64,000 nucleotides of DNA from Aquimarina sp040786285 (GTDB lineage: Bacteria > Bacteroidota > Bacteroidia > Flavobacteriales > Flavobacteriaceae): contig NZ_JBFMKQ010000004.1 in NCBI RefSeq assembly GCF_040786285.1, positions 248,001-312,000 on the forward strand, given 5' to 3'. The translations under genes and the position numbers were made by a program. Below the pieces are notes generated by a model, which worked only from the letters and a program-made list of their open reading frames with translations, was not told the origin of the DNA and searched no databases. Below, piece by piece: positions 1-10,389 of the stretch; positions within the stretch are counted from its first letter, which is position 1; each line of letters begins with the position of its first letter.

Positions 1-1
1 T

Positions 2-2278
2 GACATAGATAAAGGAATTTTTAAGATTGAAAAAGGTAAACCAATATTGGTTACTGATTTTTCTATTGCAAAAAATAATAAAGCGATTAATATCTTCGAG
101 ACTCATAATGGAATTCTAATACTTACAGGCTCTAATGGTTTTTTTGAGTTTTCTAATAATAGTATCCGTAAATGGAGCACTCCTGCAGATGAATTATTAA
201 AAAAATCAACAATATTTAGTAGTATACAACTAAAAGACAAAAGCTTTATTTTAGGCACTATATCTAAGGGACTCATTTATCTTTCTTCAAAAGGAGAAAT
301 AATATATCAGGTCAATCAGAGCAAAGGATTAAGCAATAATACGATTTTGTCATTATTCGAGGATATTGAAGAAAATATATGGCTGGGGTTGGATAATGGC
401 ATTAACCGCATTAATATAAAATCTTCGATAAAGCTTTTTAATGATGCCAAAGGTAATATAGGTACCGTATATACTTCTGTAGTTTTTAAAGATTTTCTTT
501 ACCTGGGAACCAATCAGGGGTTGTTTTATAAAAAACTGAATGTTGATGAGCAATTCAAGTTTATTGATGGTACTAATGGTCAGGTTTGGTCACTTTTTAT
601 TTATGATGATTCACTTTTTTGTGGACATAATTTTGGAACTTTTCTTATTAAGAATAATGTACCTAGATTAATTTCTGAAATACAAGGTGGCTGGATTTTT
701 AAAACCATTCCAAAGCACTCCGATTTGTTGTTGCAAGGTACGTATAAAGGGCTCGCTATATTAGAAAAGAAGAGTGGCAATTGGGGAGTAAAGTATAAAA
801 TAGATGGGTTTGATTATTCGGCAAGATTCTTAGAAATATACCATGATGAAATATGGGTGAATCATGAAAAAAAAGGAATCTTTAGAATCAAAGTAGATGA
901 GCAATTTTCAAGAATACTTGGGATTACTAATGACTCTTTACTTGAGATGGGAAAAAACTCAAATGTAATAAAGTACAAAGGAAATATTCTATATGCACAT
1001 GAAGAAGGTGTTTTTTCTTATAACAAAGAGGAGAATAGGTTTGAGAAAGAAAATGTGGTAAACAAAGTTTCAGGCAACGAAAATTATAACACAGGTAAAC
1101 TTATAAAAGATAATATTGGCGGATTATGGAGTTTTTCTAAAGATAATATCGGTTACATTTCACAAAGTCAATTTTCAGATGATTTAAAAATTACCGAAAT
1201 ACCAATTCCAAGATCTTTGAGAAAAGAAATGTTTGGTTTTGAGAACATAACTCATATCAGGGGTGATGAATATCTATTAGGTACAACCAATGGCTATATG
1301 ATTTTGGATGTGTCTAAAATCAATTTTAAAGAACATTCTATTATATTAGACAAGGTATCTGTTAGGTTTAAGGGTTCCAAATTTAAGGAAGTGCCTTTTT
1401 CTAAAGAACAACCTCTTTTTGAATCCAATCTTAATACAATTTCTTTTACCTATACTATTCCAGAATATGATGAATACTTAATTTCTAAATTTCAGTATAA
1501 ACTAGAAGGCTTCTATGAGGACTGGAGCAGTTGGAATACCAAGTCAAAAATTGTTTTTGAGAATTTACCATTTGGAGAATACACCTTTATGGTCAGAGCT
1601 AAGACAGGTAATACACTAACAGAGAATATAGAAGAGTATACATTTATAATAGATAGACCCTGGTATTTGTCTGTGTTAGCAATTATAATGTATTCCTTGT
1701 TATTAATTGTTATGCTGTTTTTAATACATCGAGCATACAAGCGCTATTATACCAAACAAAAACAAAAATTAGTAGAAGAAAACAAGAAACAACTTGAACT
1801 CAAACAATTAGAGAGTGAAAGAGAAATTATGAAATTGAATAATGAAAAGTTGACTCAGGATATAGAAAGTAAAAACCGAGAATTAGCTTCGTCAACTATG
1901 AATATTATTAAAAAGAACGAGATTTTAAGCACCATCAAAAAAGAACTTCAAAGATCCGAAAATGAAAGAGGGGATTTTAAAAATGTAGAGCGAATCATTG
2001 ATAGAAATTTAAACAATAAAGACGACTGGAAACATTTTGAAGAAGCTTTTAATAGCGTTGATAAAGATTTCTTAAAAAAGCTAAAAGCAAAGCATTGTGA
2101 TTTAACTCCTCACGATTTAAGATTTTGCACCTATTTACGACTTAATTTATCTTCCAAAGAAATTGCGCCTTTATTGAATATTTCGGTAAGAAGTGTTGAA
2201 ATTAAAAGATATCGTTTAAGAAAAAAGTTAAAATTAGAGCATTCTGATAGTTTAGTAAACTACATCCTTGAGATTTAA
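2..2278 (+). CDS. Beta-propeller/Y_Y_Y/LuxR-type HTH membrane regulator (5' end outside window)
   Basis: The frame is open to the left edge, so the N-terminus is missing; 758 residues are visible. The first ~470 carry repeats of the type seen in two-component regulator propeller proteins (for example ENIWLGLDNGINR). A Y_Y_Y (triple tyrosine) domain follows at about 480-540, one membrane segment at about 552-575, a charged coiled coil, and a C-terminal LuxR-type helix-turn-helix at about 700-753 (SSKEIAPLLNISVRSVEIKR). There is no histidine kinase or receiver domain, so this is not a classical hybrid two-component system. In Bacteroidota, proteins of this build sense glycan breakdown products in the periplasm and activate nearby susCD operons. 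The susC-like gene lies 256 bp downstream in the same direction, so it is the likely regulator of the beta-glucan locus (inference). Confidence 0.88.
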   Translation, partial: DIDKGIFKIEKGKPILVTDFSIAKNNKAINIFETHNGILILTGSNGFFEFSNNSIRKWSTPADELLKKSTIFSSIQLKDKSFILGTISKGLIYLSSKGEIIYQVNQSKGLSNNTILSLFEDIEENIWLGLDNGINRINIKSSIKLFNDAKGNIGTVYTSVVFKDFLYLGTNQGLFYKKLNVDEQFKFIDGTNGQVWSLFIYDDSLFCGHNFGTFLIKNNVPRLISEIQGGWIFKTIPKHSDLLLQGTYKGLAILEKKSGNWGVKYKIDGFDYSARFLEIYHDEIWVNHEKKGIFRIKVDEQFSRILGITNDSLLEMGKNSNVIKYKGNILYAHEEGVFSYNKEENRFEKENVVNKVSGNENYNTGKLIKDNIGGLWSFSKDNIGYISQSQFSDDLKITEIPIPRSLRKEMFGFENITHIRGDEYLLGTTNGYMILDVSKINFKEHSIILDKVSVRFKGSKFKEVPFSKEQPLFESNLNTISFTYTIPEYDEYLISKFQYKLEGFYEDWSSWNTKSKIVFENLPFGEYTFMVRAKTGNTLTENIEEYTFIIDRPWYLSVLAIIMYSLLLIVMLFLIHRAYKRYYTKQKQKLVEENKKQLELKQLESEREIMKLNNEKLTQDIESKNRELASSTMNIIKKNEILSTIKKELQRSENERGDFKNVERIIDRNLNNKDDWKHFEEAFNSVDKDFLKKLKAKHCDLTPHDLRFCTYLRLNLSSKEIAPLLNISVRSVEIKRYRLRKKLKLEHSDSLVNYILEI

Positions 2279-2479
2279 TACTACAACATCTTCATATAAT
2301 ACCTTAACATTACCTATACTTTAACGTTGTAGTTGAACTATAATTTAAGATTTTCTGCATATTTTTTAATACACATTATAATAGTATTACTTCCTGTTTT
2401 TAATGGGGTTTTTACTCAAAATCCCTTAATGCCTAATGATTTTTTTTCCTCATTGTATATTTTTTGTTGTGGTTCATTG

Positions 2480-2512
2480 TTGAGAATTTGCTATGAATAC
2501 TCTCTAAGTTTG
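2480..2512 (+). promoter_or_regulatory. Putative promoter of the beta-glucan PUL
   Basis: A TTG at 2480-2482 and TAAGTTTG at 2505-2512 are 22 bp apart, matching the Bacteroidota pattern TTG-N17-23-TAnnTTTG. Transcription would begin about 15 bp before the susC-like start codon. The rest of the 256-bp gap shows only a weak CTACAAC/GTTGTAG inverted repeat (2281-2332). Confidence 0.55.
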
Positions 2513-2534
2513 AGTAAACCAAACGTAAACATTT

Positions 2535-5500
2535 ATGAAAATTGCATATTTCGCAATAACCATGTTCCTAACCACGGTTATTCATGCACAGGAAATTCAG
2601 ATTAAGGGAAAAGTAACAGATACAAATGGGATGCCCTTACCCGGAGTCAACATAATTATAGAAAACACTTCAAATGGAACGACTACCGATTTTGATGGTG
2701 ATTATGTTTTGAAAAATGCTCCTATTGGGAGTACCATGGTATTTTCTTCTATAGGATTTGAAACTCAGGAGATGGTGGTTGGACAAAATTTAATAGTCAA
2801 CATTATCCTAGAGGAGGATAGCGAATCACTAGAACAGGTTATAGTGATAGGTTATGGGACACAAACTAAAAAAGAAATTACAGGAGCTGTTTCGGTTATA
2901 GGCTCCGAAGCGATTGAAGAACTTAATGCAGTAAGAGTGGAGCAAGCACTGCAAGGGCAAGTCGCAGGCGTAAATATAACATCACAATCTGGTGCTCCTG
3001 GAAGTAGTTCTACGATATCCATTCGTGGTATAACAACCAATGGGGATAGCAGGCCTTTGATTTTGGTAGATGGAAACGTGATTGAAGATTTAAGTGTTAT
3101 TAATCCCAATGATATTGAAAGCATTAATGTGTTGAAAGATGCCACAGCCGGTATATATGGAGTTAGAGCGGCAAATGGGGTAATCTTGATTACAACAAAA
3201 TCAGGAAGGAAAAATCAAGAACTAAAATTCGAGTTGGATACTTATACCGGATTTCAGGAAACTACCCGAAAAATCCAGTTGCTAAATGCAACTGAATATG
3301 GATTTATTACTAATGAAGCTTTTATTGCAGGAGGAAGCACACCGCCATTTACAAATATTGCTGTTTTAGGAGAGGGAACAGATTGGCAAGATGAGGTATT
3401 TAGAACTGCAGCAATTTCTAATATTAATTTTAGCGCAAGTGGAGGTGGCGGAAACTCAACATATTCTGCAGCAACCTCTTATTTAACACAAGATGGAATT
3501 GTAGGAGGCAGCAATGCAAGTTTCGAACGTTTTACAGCAAGGATAAATTATAATTTAGAGTTTCTGAATAATTTTAAACTTACTACATCTGCCATCTATA
3601 CACAAACAGATCGACAAACATTACCTGAAAATTCTCTGGGTTCCGTTCTGTTTAATGCCATAAATATGGCACCCAATCTATCAATACGTGATGAAAATGG
3701 TGATTTTACACTGGCCGAAGGATTAGGTAATGAGGTAATTAACCCGGTAGCACAGATAGCAAACTCTTTTAACGATACTAGAATTAATAAAATTAGTGGA
3801 GTGGTAGGTCTTCGTTATAATTTTTTGAAAAACTTTAAGGTTGAGTCCAGATTTCAGTTTAATTATGCCGAAGTATCAGAAAAAAGATTTGCTCCCGAAG
3901 TTTTTTATGGCTCAGGAAAAGTATTTAATGTAGATCGTAACAGTGTTACCGAAGATGATGATATTTTTAGAGACTTTACCTGGGACAATTTCCTGACCTA
4001 TGAAAATACCTTTGCAGAAGATCATAATCTGAAATTACTTCTAGGAACGTCAGTATTTAAAACTACAGGTGAGTTTGCTAGTTTTACAGGTTTTGATATC
4101 CCTAATAATTCTTATGATAATGCCAACCTTTCACAAGCGTCGGATATCGTAGATAATTTTATGAACGGAGGAAGCACTTTTGATGCAAGGTTATTATCAT
4201 ATTTCTCAAGGTTACAGTATAATTTTAAAGGTAAATATTTACTTTCTGCAGTGATCAGAAGAGATGGTTCGACTAAGTTCGGCCCCAAAAATAGATTCGG
4301 ATATTTCCCATCTGCCTCATTGGGATGGGTGGTGTCCGATGAATCTTTTTTAACCAATAGTAGTTGGTTAGATTTTCTGAAGTTAAGAGCCAGTTACGGA
4401 ATTATCGGTAATGATAGGATTCCAGATTTTAGGTTTGTTTCACTACTTGAGGGAGAAGGAACTTACGTAATAGATAACGAATTAGTTTTCGGAGAAGCCA
4501 TAAAAGCCCTTTCTAATCCCGAAATTAAATGGGAAAAGCAAAAAACATTCGATCTTGGTCTGGATACAAGATTTTGGAAGAATAAAATTGATGTAACATT
4601 TGATTATTTCAAGAAGAGAACAGAAGATTTACTGGTAGTATCTCCGGTTTCTGGTATTCTTGGCGCATCAGCTCCGGGATCAGAACCACCAGTTGTCAAT
4701 GCAGGAATAGTTGAGAATGAAGGATACGAGTTTAGAATTAGTTATAGTGATAAATTATCCGAAAACTTCAAATTTAATGTCAGTTATAACTTCACAGCAC
4801 TACAAAATGAAGTAGTTTTTGTAGATAGCGAAAATGGTTTTATTCCGGGAGGATCTTTTGGCGTAGGGCAAGATTCTCCGGCCAGAATGGAAGTAGGAAA
4901 ACCTATAGGATATTTTTATGGTTTGCAAACCGATGGAATTTTTCAGAATCAAGCTGAAGTAGATGCACACGCTACTCAGGCAAATGCTGCACCAGGAGAT
5001 TTAAGATATGTAGATAGTAACGGTGATGGGCAAATTGATTCGGAAGATAGAACAGATATAGGAAACCCTATCCCCGATGTGATCATGGGATTCAATATTG
5101 GATTTAATTATAAAAAATTTGATATTACTTCTTATGCATTTGCCTCTTTGGGTAATGATATCGTTCGAAACTATGAACGTAACCAACCCTTGGTGAACAA
5201 TAGGAATGGTTTTTTAGATCGTTGGACCGGTGAAGGAACAACAAATTCTTTTCCAAGAGTAACTACAGGTGCTAATTCTAATACTTTGTTTTCAAGTTTT
5301 TATGTAGAGGATGGTTCTTATCTAAGAATCCAGAATGTGCAATTTGGATACACCTTTGGAGATGCAGATATGGAGTCCATAGGCATTGATAAATTGAGAA
5401 TTTATGCTTCTGTAAATAACCTGTATACGTTTACAGAATATAACGGGTATGACCCTTCAGCCTCATCAGGAGATCCAATCGGAGGAGGAATTGATCAAGG

Positions 5501-5552
5501 ATTTTATCCTGTACCAAGAACATATTTATTAGGAGTAAATCTTAAATTTTAA
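2535..5552 (+). CDS. SusC/RagA family TonB-dependent outer-membrane glycan transporter
   Basis: This is the TonB-dependent pore that imports oligosaccharides across the outer membrane together with its SusD lid. The 1005-residue protein has a signal peptide (about 1-18, ending at HAQ), a carboxypeptidase-regulatory-like beta-sandwich (about 22-105), the SusC box VIVIGYGTQTKKEITGAVS, a plug ending in the typical GIYGVRAANGVILITTKSG stretch, and a 22-strand-type barrel ending in a terminal Phe. No STN signalling domain is present, so regulation is not through an anti-sigma route. It starts the operon; the susD-like gene begins 4 bp after its stop. The neighbouring GH16, GH3 and GH81 enzymes point to beta-1,3-glucan (laminarin) oligosaccharides as substrate (inference). 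Confidence 0.95.
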   Translation: MKIAYFAITMFLTTVIHAQEIQIKGKVTDTNGMPLPGVNIIIENTSNGTTTDFDGDYVLKNAPIGSTMVFSSIGFETQEMVVGQNLIVNIILEEDSESLEQVIVIGYGTQTKKEITGAVSVIGSEAIEELNAVRVEQALQGQVAGVNITSQSGAPGSSSTISIRGITTNGDSRPLILVDGNVIEDLSVINPNDIESINVLKDATAGIYGVRAANGVILITTKSGRKNQELKFELDTYTGFQETTRKIQLLNATEYGFITNEAFIAGGSTPPFTNIAVLGEGTDWQDEVFRTAAISNINFSASGGGGNSTYSAATSYLTQDGIVGGSNASFERFTARINYNLEFLNNFKLTTSAIYTQTDRQTLPENSLGSVLFNAINMAPNLSIRDENGDFTLAEGLGNEVINPVAQIANSFNDTRINKISGVVGLRYNFLKNFKVESRFQFNYAEVSEKRFAPEVFYGSGKVFNVDRNSVTEDDDIFRDFTWDNFLTYENTFAEDHNLKLLLGTSVFKTTGEFASFTGFDIPNNSYDNANLSQASDIVDNFMNGGSTFDARLLSYFSRLQYNFKGKYLLSAVIRRDGSTKFGPKNRFGYFPSASLGWVVSDESFLTNSSWLDFLKLRASYGIIGNDRIPDFRFVSLLEGEGTYVIDNELVFGEAIKALSNPEIKWEKQKTFDLGLDTRFWKNKIDVTFDYFKKRTEDLLVVSPVSGILGASAPGSEPPVVNAGIVENEGYEFRISYSDKLSENFKFNVSYNFTALQNEVVFVDSENGFIPGGSFGVGQDSPARMEVGKPIGYFYGLQTDGIFQNQAEVDAHATQANAAPGDLRYVDSNGDGQIDSEDRTDIGNPIPDVIMGFNIGFNYKKFDITSYAFASLGNDIVRNYERNQPLVNNRNGFLDRWTGEGTTNSFPRVTTGANSNTLFSSFYVEDGSYLRIQNVQFGYTFGDADMESIGIDKLRIYASVNNLYTFTEYNGYDPSASSGDPIGGGIDQGFYPVPRTYLLGVNLKF

Positions 5553-5556
5553 TACG

Positions 5557-7023
5557 ATGCAAAAAATAACATATACCGTAAAATCAATACTCTTTTTTGT
5601 AACACTTACAGCAATTGTCTCTTGTAGTGATGATTTTGTAGATATTGATTCGCAAGATCCAAATTCAGAAGACTTTTTTAATACAGAAGAAGAGTATCAA
5701 GATGCTTTAATAGCTGCATACGATCTGTTACAATCCACTTACATTAATGTGATGTTGGGTGAAATTGCCTCAGATAACACCTTGGCAGGAGGAGAAAGTG
5801 CTACAGATGTTCCTGGGATCCAGGAAATAGATAATATGACGCACACTCCTGTAAATGCACAGCTCAGGGATATATGGTCTTGGATGTATGCTGGTGTGAA
5901 TCGAACGAATTACATTATGGAGTTTCAGGATAAGACTGATTTTCCAGGTAAAGAAGCGGTTATTGCTCAAACCAGATTTTTAAGAGCTTATTATTATTTT
6001 GAGTTAGTAAAATGGTTTGGAGACGTTCCTTTGGCAATAGATAAAAGGATTCAATTTGGAGAACAATTTGATATCGACAGAACCCCAAAATCAGCTGTGT
6101 ATACACTGATAGAAGAAGACCTTCAATTTGCTGCTGAAAACTTACCAGCTACTCAAGCTGAAGCAGGTCGAATAACACAAGGCGCAGCAAGGGCTTTGTT
6201 AGGAAAGGTATTTCTGTTTCAAGATAAGTTTTCAGAGGCGGCAACTGTTCTAGATCAGGTGATTTCGGGACCTTATGATCTGGTTGCAGACTACAATATG
6301 ATTTTTGAACAGGAAGGAGAAAATAATATAGAATCCATTTTTGAAATTCAGTATACCGATGAAGAAGGTGCTGGGTTTGATTGCTTGCAATGCAGTGAAG
6401 GTAATGTGGCTGTTGGTTTTAATGGTATACGCAATTATTCGGGACCATTGTTTGACTCGGGCTTTAGTTTTAATTTACCAACACAAGAAGCGTTTGATGC
6501 TTTTGAAGTTGATGATATTAGAAGAGATGTAGCCATTCTGGATATCGATGCCTGGGCTGCGGATACCGGAGCTACTTTTGTAACAGGTTTTAAACATACG
6601 GGCTACTACAATAGAAAATATATAGCTCGCCAGGGAGATTTAAACACTGGTGATGCCAATCTAACAAACCCCAATAATTACAGAGCTATTCGATTTGCAG
6701 ATGTTTTATTAATGGCCGCCGAAGCACACAACCGGAAATCATCAAGCAATGATGCACAGGCTCTGATTTACCTTAATAGAGTAAGAATAAGAGCACAGCT
6801 CGCAGATGTTTCTTTTACCGGCGCTGCATTAACAGATGCAATTTATAATGAACGAAGAGTAGAATTAGTAGGAGAAGGACATCGTTTTTTTGACTTAGTA
6901 AGAACCGGAAGAGCGGCACAGGAGATCGATGGTTTTATTAATGGGAAACACGAAGTTTTTCCGATACCATTAATAGAGATTCAATTAGCAGGAAATAGAT
7001 GGGAACAAAATCCAGGATACTAA
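5557..7023 (+). CDS. SusD/RagB family glycan-binding lipoprotein
   Basis: A 488-residue surface lipoprotein that forms the lid of the SusC transporter and captures oligosaccharides. It has a lipobox at AIVSC with the acylated Cys at 23, followed by acidic residues (CSDDF), the pattern that sends Bacteroidota lipoproteins to the cell surface. The N-terminal SusD helices (about 35-200) and the C-terminal RagB/SusD block with the conserved ERR.EL.GEGHR.FDL.R motif (about 420-445) are both present. The length is typical for the family. It is translationally close to susC (4-bp gap) and followed after 12 bp by the PKD lipoprotein gene. Confidence 0.95.
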   Translation: MQKITYTVKSILFFVTLTAIVSCSDDFVDIDSQDPNSEDFFNTEEEYQDALIAAYDLLQSTYINVMLGEIASDNTLAGGESATDVPGIQEIDNMTHTPVNAQLRDIWSWMYAGVNRTNYIMEFQDKTDFPGKEAVIAQTRFLRAYYYFELVKWFGDVPLAIDKRIQFGEQFDIDRTPKSAVYTLIEEDLQFAAENLPATQAEAGRITQGAARALLGKVFLFQDKFSEAATVLDQVISGPYDLVADYNMIFEQEGENNIESIFEIQYTDEEGAGFDCLQCSEGNVAVGFNGIRNYSGPLFDSGFSFNLPTQEAFDAFEVDDIRRDVAILDIDAWAADTGATFVTGFKHTGYYNRKYIARQGDLNTGDANLTNPNNYRAIRFADVLLMAAEAHNRKSSSNDAQALIYLNRVRIRAQLADVSFTGAALTDAIYNERRVELVGEGHRFFDLVRTGRAAQEIDGFINGKHEVFPIPLIEIQLAGNRWEQNPGY

Positions 7024-7035
7024 AAAAATAAAAAG

Positions 7036-8625
7036 ATGAAAATTTTAAAATTATTAGTACTACTATGTATAGTGTCATTTGCATTCAATGGGTGTAATGA
7101 AGATGATACCTCGTTTGATATTAAACAAATATCGGCTCCGACTGATGTATCTGCCAATTTTAATATAGCTCAGGATGATTCTGGTCTTGTGACTATTGTA
7201 CCTACAGGAACTGCGGCATCTTCATTTCAGATTTATTTTGGAGATATCGAAAATGAAGAACCAACCGTAGTTTCACCGGGTAGTTCAGCAACACACATCT
7301 TTAGTGAAGGAACATTTACTGTACAAGTTATAGGAGTTGGAGTGACAGGACTCACCAGTGAGTTTGTACAAGAGGTGGAGATTTCATTCAGAACCCCAGA
7401 AAATCTTATCATTACCATTGAGCAAAGTATTATAAACCCTGCAGTAGTTACAGTAGGCGCAAGCGCAGACTTTGCTATATTATTTGATGTGTATTTTGGA
7501 GATGTAAATGATGAATCCCCCGTTTCTATAATGCCTGGTGAAACTACAGAGCATACCTATGCGTCCCCAGGGGATTATACAGTGCGAGTAGTCGCCAAAG
7601 GGGGAGGAACGGCTACGGCAGAGACTACCCAGGTTGTAACCATTTCCGATGCCAATAATCCGGTCACACTACCGATAGATTTTGAATCACTTGCAGTAAA
7701 CTATGGTTTTGTGAGTTTTGGGGATGCTGTTGCACAAGTTGTCGACAATGCGAATCAATCAGGGATTAATACTACTGCAAAGGTAGGGCAGTTAGTAAAA
7801 CCCGCTGGAGCACAAGTTTGGGCAGGAACCTTCCTGCAATTAGAAAATCCGATAGATTTTTCAACGAATAAAATATTCAAAGTGAAAGTGTTTTCACCCA
7901 AAAGCGGAATCATTGTCAAGCTTAAAGTAGAGAATGCTACCGATGACACTATTGGTGCAGAAGTAGACGTAGTCAATAGCGTAGCAAATGATTGGGAAGA
8001 ATTAACCTTTGACTTTACTGCGATAGATACCAGTAACGAGTATCAAAAAGTGGTGATCTTCTTTGATTTTGGAGTTGAAGGTGATGATACTGAGTATTTA
8101 TTTGATGACATTGAGTTAGTTAACGAACCTATTATAGCCGCTCCAACTCCAACAATACCTGCAAGTAATGCAATTTCCATGTTTAGTGATGCCTATACAG
8201 ATGTCACTGTAGATACTTGGCGTACGGTTTGGTCTGATGCTACTTTTGAAGAGGTTACTATAGCAGATAATCCTGTTAAAAAGTATAGTGCGTTAAGTTT
8301 TGTGGGAATCGAAGCTACAACATCTCCTATTGACGCTACTTCTATGACGCAATTTCATATGAATGTATGGTCTGCAGATGCAACGGAACTTAGAATTAAG
8401 TTAGTGGATTTTGGAGCAGATGGAGCTTTTGGAGGAGGAGATGATGTAGAGCATGAGGTTACAATTTCTAGCCCTTCTCAGGGTGAATGGATAAGTTTAG
8501 ATATCCCATTGTCAGATTTTACAGGACTTACCACTCGGGCAAACATTGCGCAACTAATATATTCGGCATCTCCATCAGGAACTGCAACGATTTTTATAGA
8601 TAACATATTTTTTCATAACCAATAG
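7036..8625 (+). CDS. PKD-domain surface glycan-binding lipoprotein (SusE-like position)
   Basis: A 529-residue lipoprotein (FNGC, Cys20, then NEDD), probably on the cell surface. Two PKD/Ig-like repeats at about 35-205 share the pattern YFGD...ES/EPT..PG...H.Y...G.YTV.V. The C-terminal ~320 residues hold two beta-rich modules (about 215-360 and 375-529) that resemble carbohydrate-binding modules, ending in FIDNIFF. No catalytic motif is visible. Third place after susC and susD is where SusE-like or other surface glycan-binding proteins sit in PULs, so beta-glucan binding is inferred from position and architecture. Confidence 0.8.
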   Translation: MKILKLLVLLCIVSFAFNGCNEDDTSFDIKQISAPTDVSANFNIAQDDSGLVTIVPTGTAASSFQIYFGDIENEEPTVVSPGSSATHIFSEGTFTVQVIGVGVTGLTSEFVQEVEISFRTPENLIITIEQSIINPAVVTVGASADFAILFDVYFGDVNDESPVSIMPGETTEHTYASPGDYTVRVVAKGGGTATAETTQVVTISDANNPVTLPIDFESLAVNYGFVSFGDAVAQVVDNANQSGINTTAKVGQLVKPAGAQVWAGTFLQLENPIDFSTNKIFKVKVFSPKSGIIVKLKVENATDDTIGAEVDVVNSVANDWEELTFDFTAIDTSNEYQKVVIFFDFGVEGDDTEYLFDDIELVNEPIIAAPTPTIPASNAISMFSDAYTDVTVDTWRTVWSDATFEEVTIADNPVKKYSALSFVGIEATTSPIDATSMTQFHMNVWSADATELRIKLVDFGADGAFGGGDDVEHEVTISSPSQGEWISLDIPLSDFTGLTTRANIAQLIYSASPSGTATIFIDNIFFHNQ

Positions 8626-8640
8626 CTTTAAAACATAGAC

Positions 8641-10254
8641 ATGAATACAATAAAAAAAACAAAATATATGCTGCTATTAAGTATTCTTTTATTGATAGGA
8701 TGCCAGGATGATGATGCAACGTTAGGAGCGATAATCCCGCCTACTAATTTACAAATAGAAGCAGTCATAGAAGATGGCCAAACAGGTAATGTGATCATTA
8801 CCCCTAAAGCAGATAATGCACTAAATTTTCATATTTTCTTTGTCCCAAACAGTACTCCGGTTTTAGCAAAGCCGAATGAATCTCAAACATTTAGATATAC
8901 ACAATCTGGTCAATATTCTGTTTTAATAACTGTAGTCGCCTTTGGAACCGGAGGTTTATCTTCTTCAAAGTCTATAGAACTGGATTTAGATGTGAGATTA
9001 TTTATAGATCAGGAAACGCTACAGATGATTGGCGGTGATGGTACCAAAAGATGGGTTTGGGACAGCAGTGTGGGAGGTCATTTTGGGGTAGGGCCTATTA
9101 CTAATGATTTCCCTGAGTTCTTTAGTGCTTCTCCTAATCAGTTAAATCAATGTGTATATGATGATGTACTGGTGTTTAATTATGACGCTAATGACAATTA
9201 TAGTTTTGAGCTGATTACCGGAAATAATAATGAATCCTTTATTAATTGGTCTGAAATTACCAGCTTTTTTCCTAATGATACCCCTACGCAGTTTGTTGAT
9301 GAATGTAGAGATATAACAGGTCAGATAAAAACCAATACTAATTTCGTGATTTTTGAAAATGACGAAGGAAAACAGGTCATCAATGTAGAGAATAGTATGT
9401 TATCCTACTGGTCTGGGGCGGTTGAATACGAAATAGTAGAACTTACCGCACAGAAACTCGCTGTTAGAGGGATTCAGGATGTGTCTTCAGATTTTGGCGG
9501 TGGTCAGTTGGCTTGGTACCATACTTTTGTGCCTGAAGTAATAGGAGAAGAGGTATTACCACCTTTTGATAACTTGGTTTGGTCAGATGAGTTTGATGTG
9601 GATGGAGCACCAAATACTGCAAATTGGACATATGATTTGGGTACTGGTGATAATGGATGGGGTAATAACGAATCGCAATCCTATACTAATGATCCAAGTA
9701 ACGTAATTGTAGAAGGTGGAGTATTGAAAATCATTGCCAAAGCTGAAAATGGAGGATATACATCTGCAAGAATTAAATCTCAAGATTTATTTGAGTTCAA
9801 ATACGGTAGAGTAGAGGTGAGAGCCAAACTGCCTACAGGAGGTGGTACCTGGCCTGCAATATGGATGCTAGGGGCCAATATCACAGATGTAGGTTGGCCA
9901 GAATGTGGTGAGATTGATATTATGGAATATGCAGGGAATAATCCGGATGTTGTGTCTAGTGCGCTTCATTTTCCAGGAAACTCTGGGGGTAACCCTATTT
10001 TCAAAGCTACCGATGTTCCCGGAGCATCTAGTGATTTTCATGTGTATACCGTAGAATGGTCCTCAAATAAAATCGTTTTCTCAATTGATGGAGTAGAATA
10101 TCATAGCTATTCTTATTCCAGCAACTCAGCATTTTATAATAATGATTTCTTTTTAATTCTTAATGTAGCCATGGGAGGAGGCTTTGGGGGAGCAATTGAT
10201 GCAGGGTTTGTCGAGTCATCAATGGAAATAGATTATGTAAGAGTATATCAATAA
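8641..10254 (+). CDS. GH16 family endo-beta-1,3-glucanase (laminarinase-type) lipoprotein
   Basis: Predicted to cut internal beta-1,3 (or mixed 1,3/1,4) glucan bonds at the cell surface. The 537-residue protein has a lipobox with Cys21 followed by QDDD, a PKD-like N-terminal module and a linker region (about 30-300), and a GH16 domain at about 305-537. The retaining catalytic signature GEIDIMEY is intact: Glu424 as nucleophile, Asp426 as helper and Glu429 as acid/base, in the laminarinase form ExDxxE. WPAIWMLG just before it is also typical. The gene lies 15 bp after the PKD lipoprotein gene in the same operon. A porphyranase- or agarase-like GH16 is less likely given the GH81 and GH3 neighbours. 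Confidence 0.92.
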   Translation: MNTIKKTKYMLLLSILLLIGCQDDDATLGAIIPPTNLQIEAVIEDGQTGNVIITPKADNALNFHIFFVPNSTPVLAKPNESQTFRYTQSGQYSVLITVVAFGTGGLSSSKSIELDLDVRLFIDQETLQMIGGDGTKRWVWDSSVGGHFGVGPITNDFPEFFSASPNQLNQCVYDDVLVFNYDANDNYSFELITGNNNESFINWSEITSFFPNDTPTQFVDECRDITGQIKTNTNFVIFENDEGKQVINVENSMLSYWSGAVEYEIVELTAQKLAVRGIQDVSSDFGGGQLAWYHTFVPEVIGEEVLPPFDNLVWSDEFDVDGAPNTANWTYDLGTGDNGWGNNESQSYTNDPSNVIVEGGVLKIIAKAENGGYTSARIKSQDLFEFKYGRVEVRAKLPTGGGTWPAIWMLGANITDVGWPECGEIDIMEYAGNNPDVVSSALHFPGNSGGNPIFKATDVPGASSDFHVYTVEWSSNKIVFSIDGVEYHSYSYSSNSAFYNNDFFLILNVAMGGGFGGAIDAGFVESSMEIDYVRVYQ

Positions 10255-10287
10255 AAAGTAATTTGATAGTTAGTTTAATTTGTTCTC

Positions 10288-10323
10288 AATTGGGAGGTTA
10301 TATCCCCAAATAACCTCCCAATT
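10288..10323 (+). terminator. Intergenic hairpin between GH16 and GH3 genes
   Basis: A 13-bp perfect stem (10288-10300 with 10311-10323) encloses a 10-nt loop. No clear T-run follows, so it may stabilise or process the mRNA, or only partly stop transcription, rather than terminate it. Confidence 0.5.
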
Positions 10324-10389
10324 ATTATAGGTAACTTCTGATATGAATTTTAAAATGATTTGCAGAAGAAGTGTTAAAAATGTAAACAC

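Noticed and set aside
2333..2605. A 90-codon frame before and across the susC-like start
   Set aside because: It begins with TTG, runs through the promoter and overlaps the signal peptide of the SusC-like protein in another frame.
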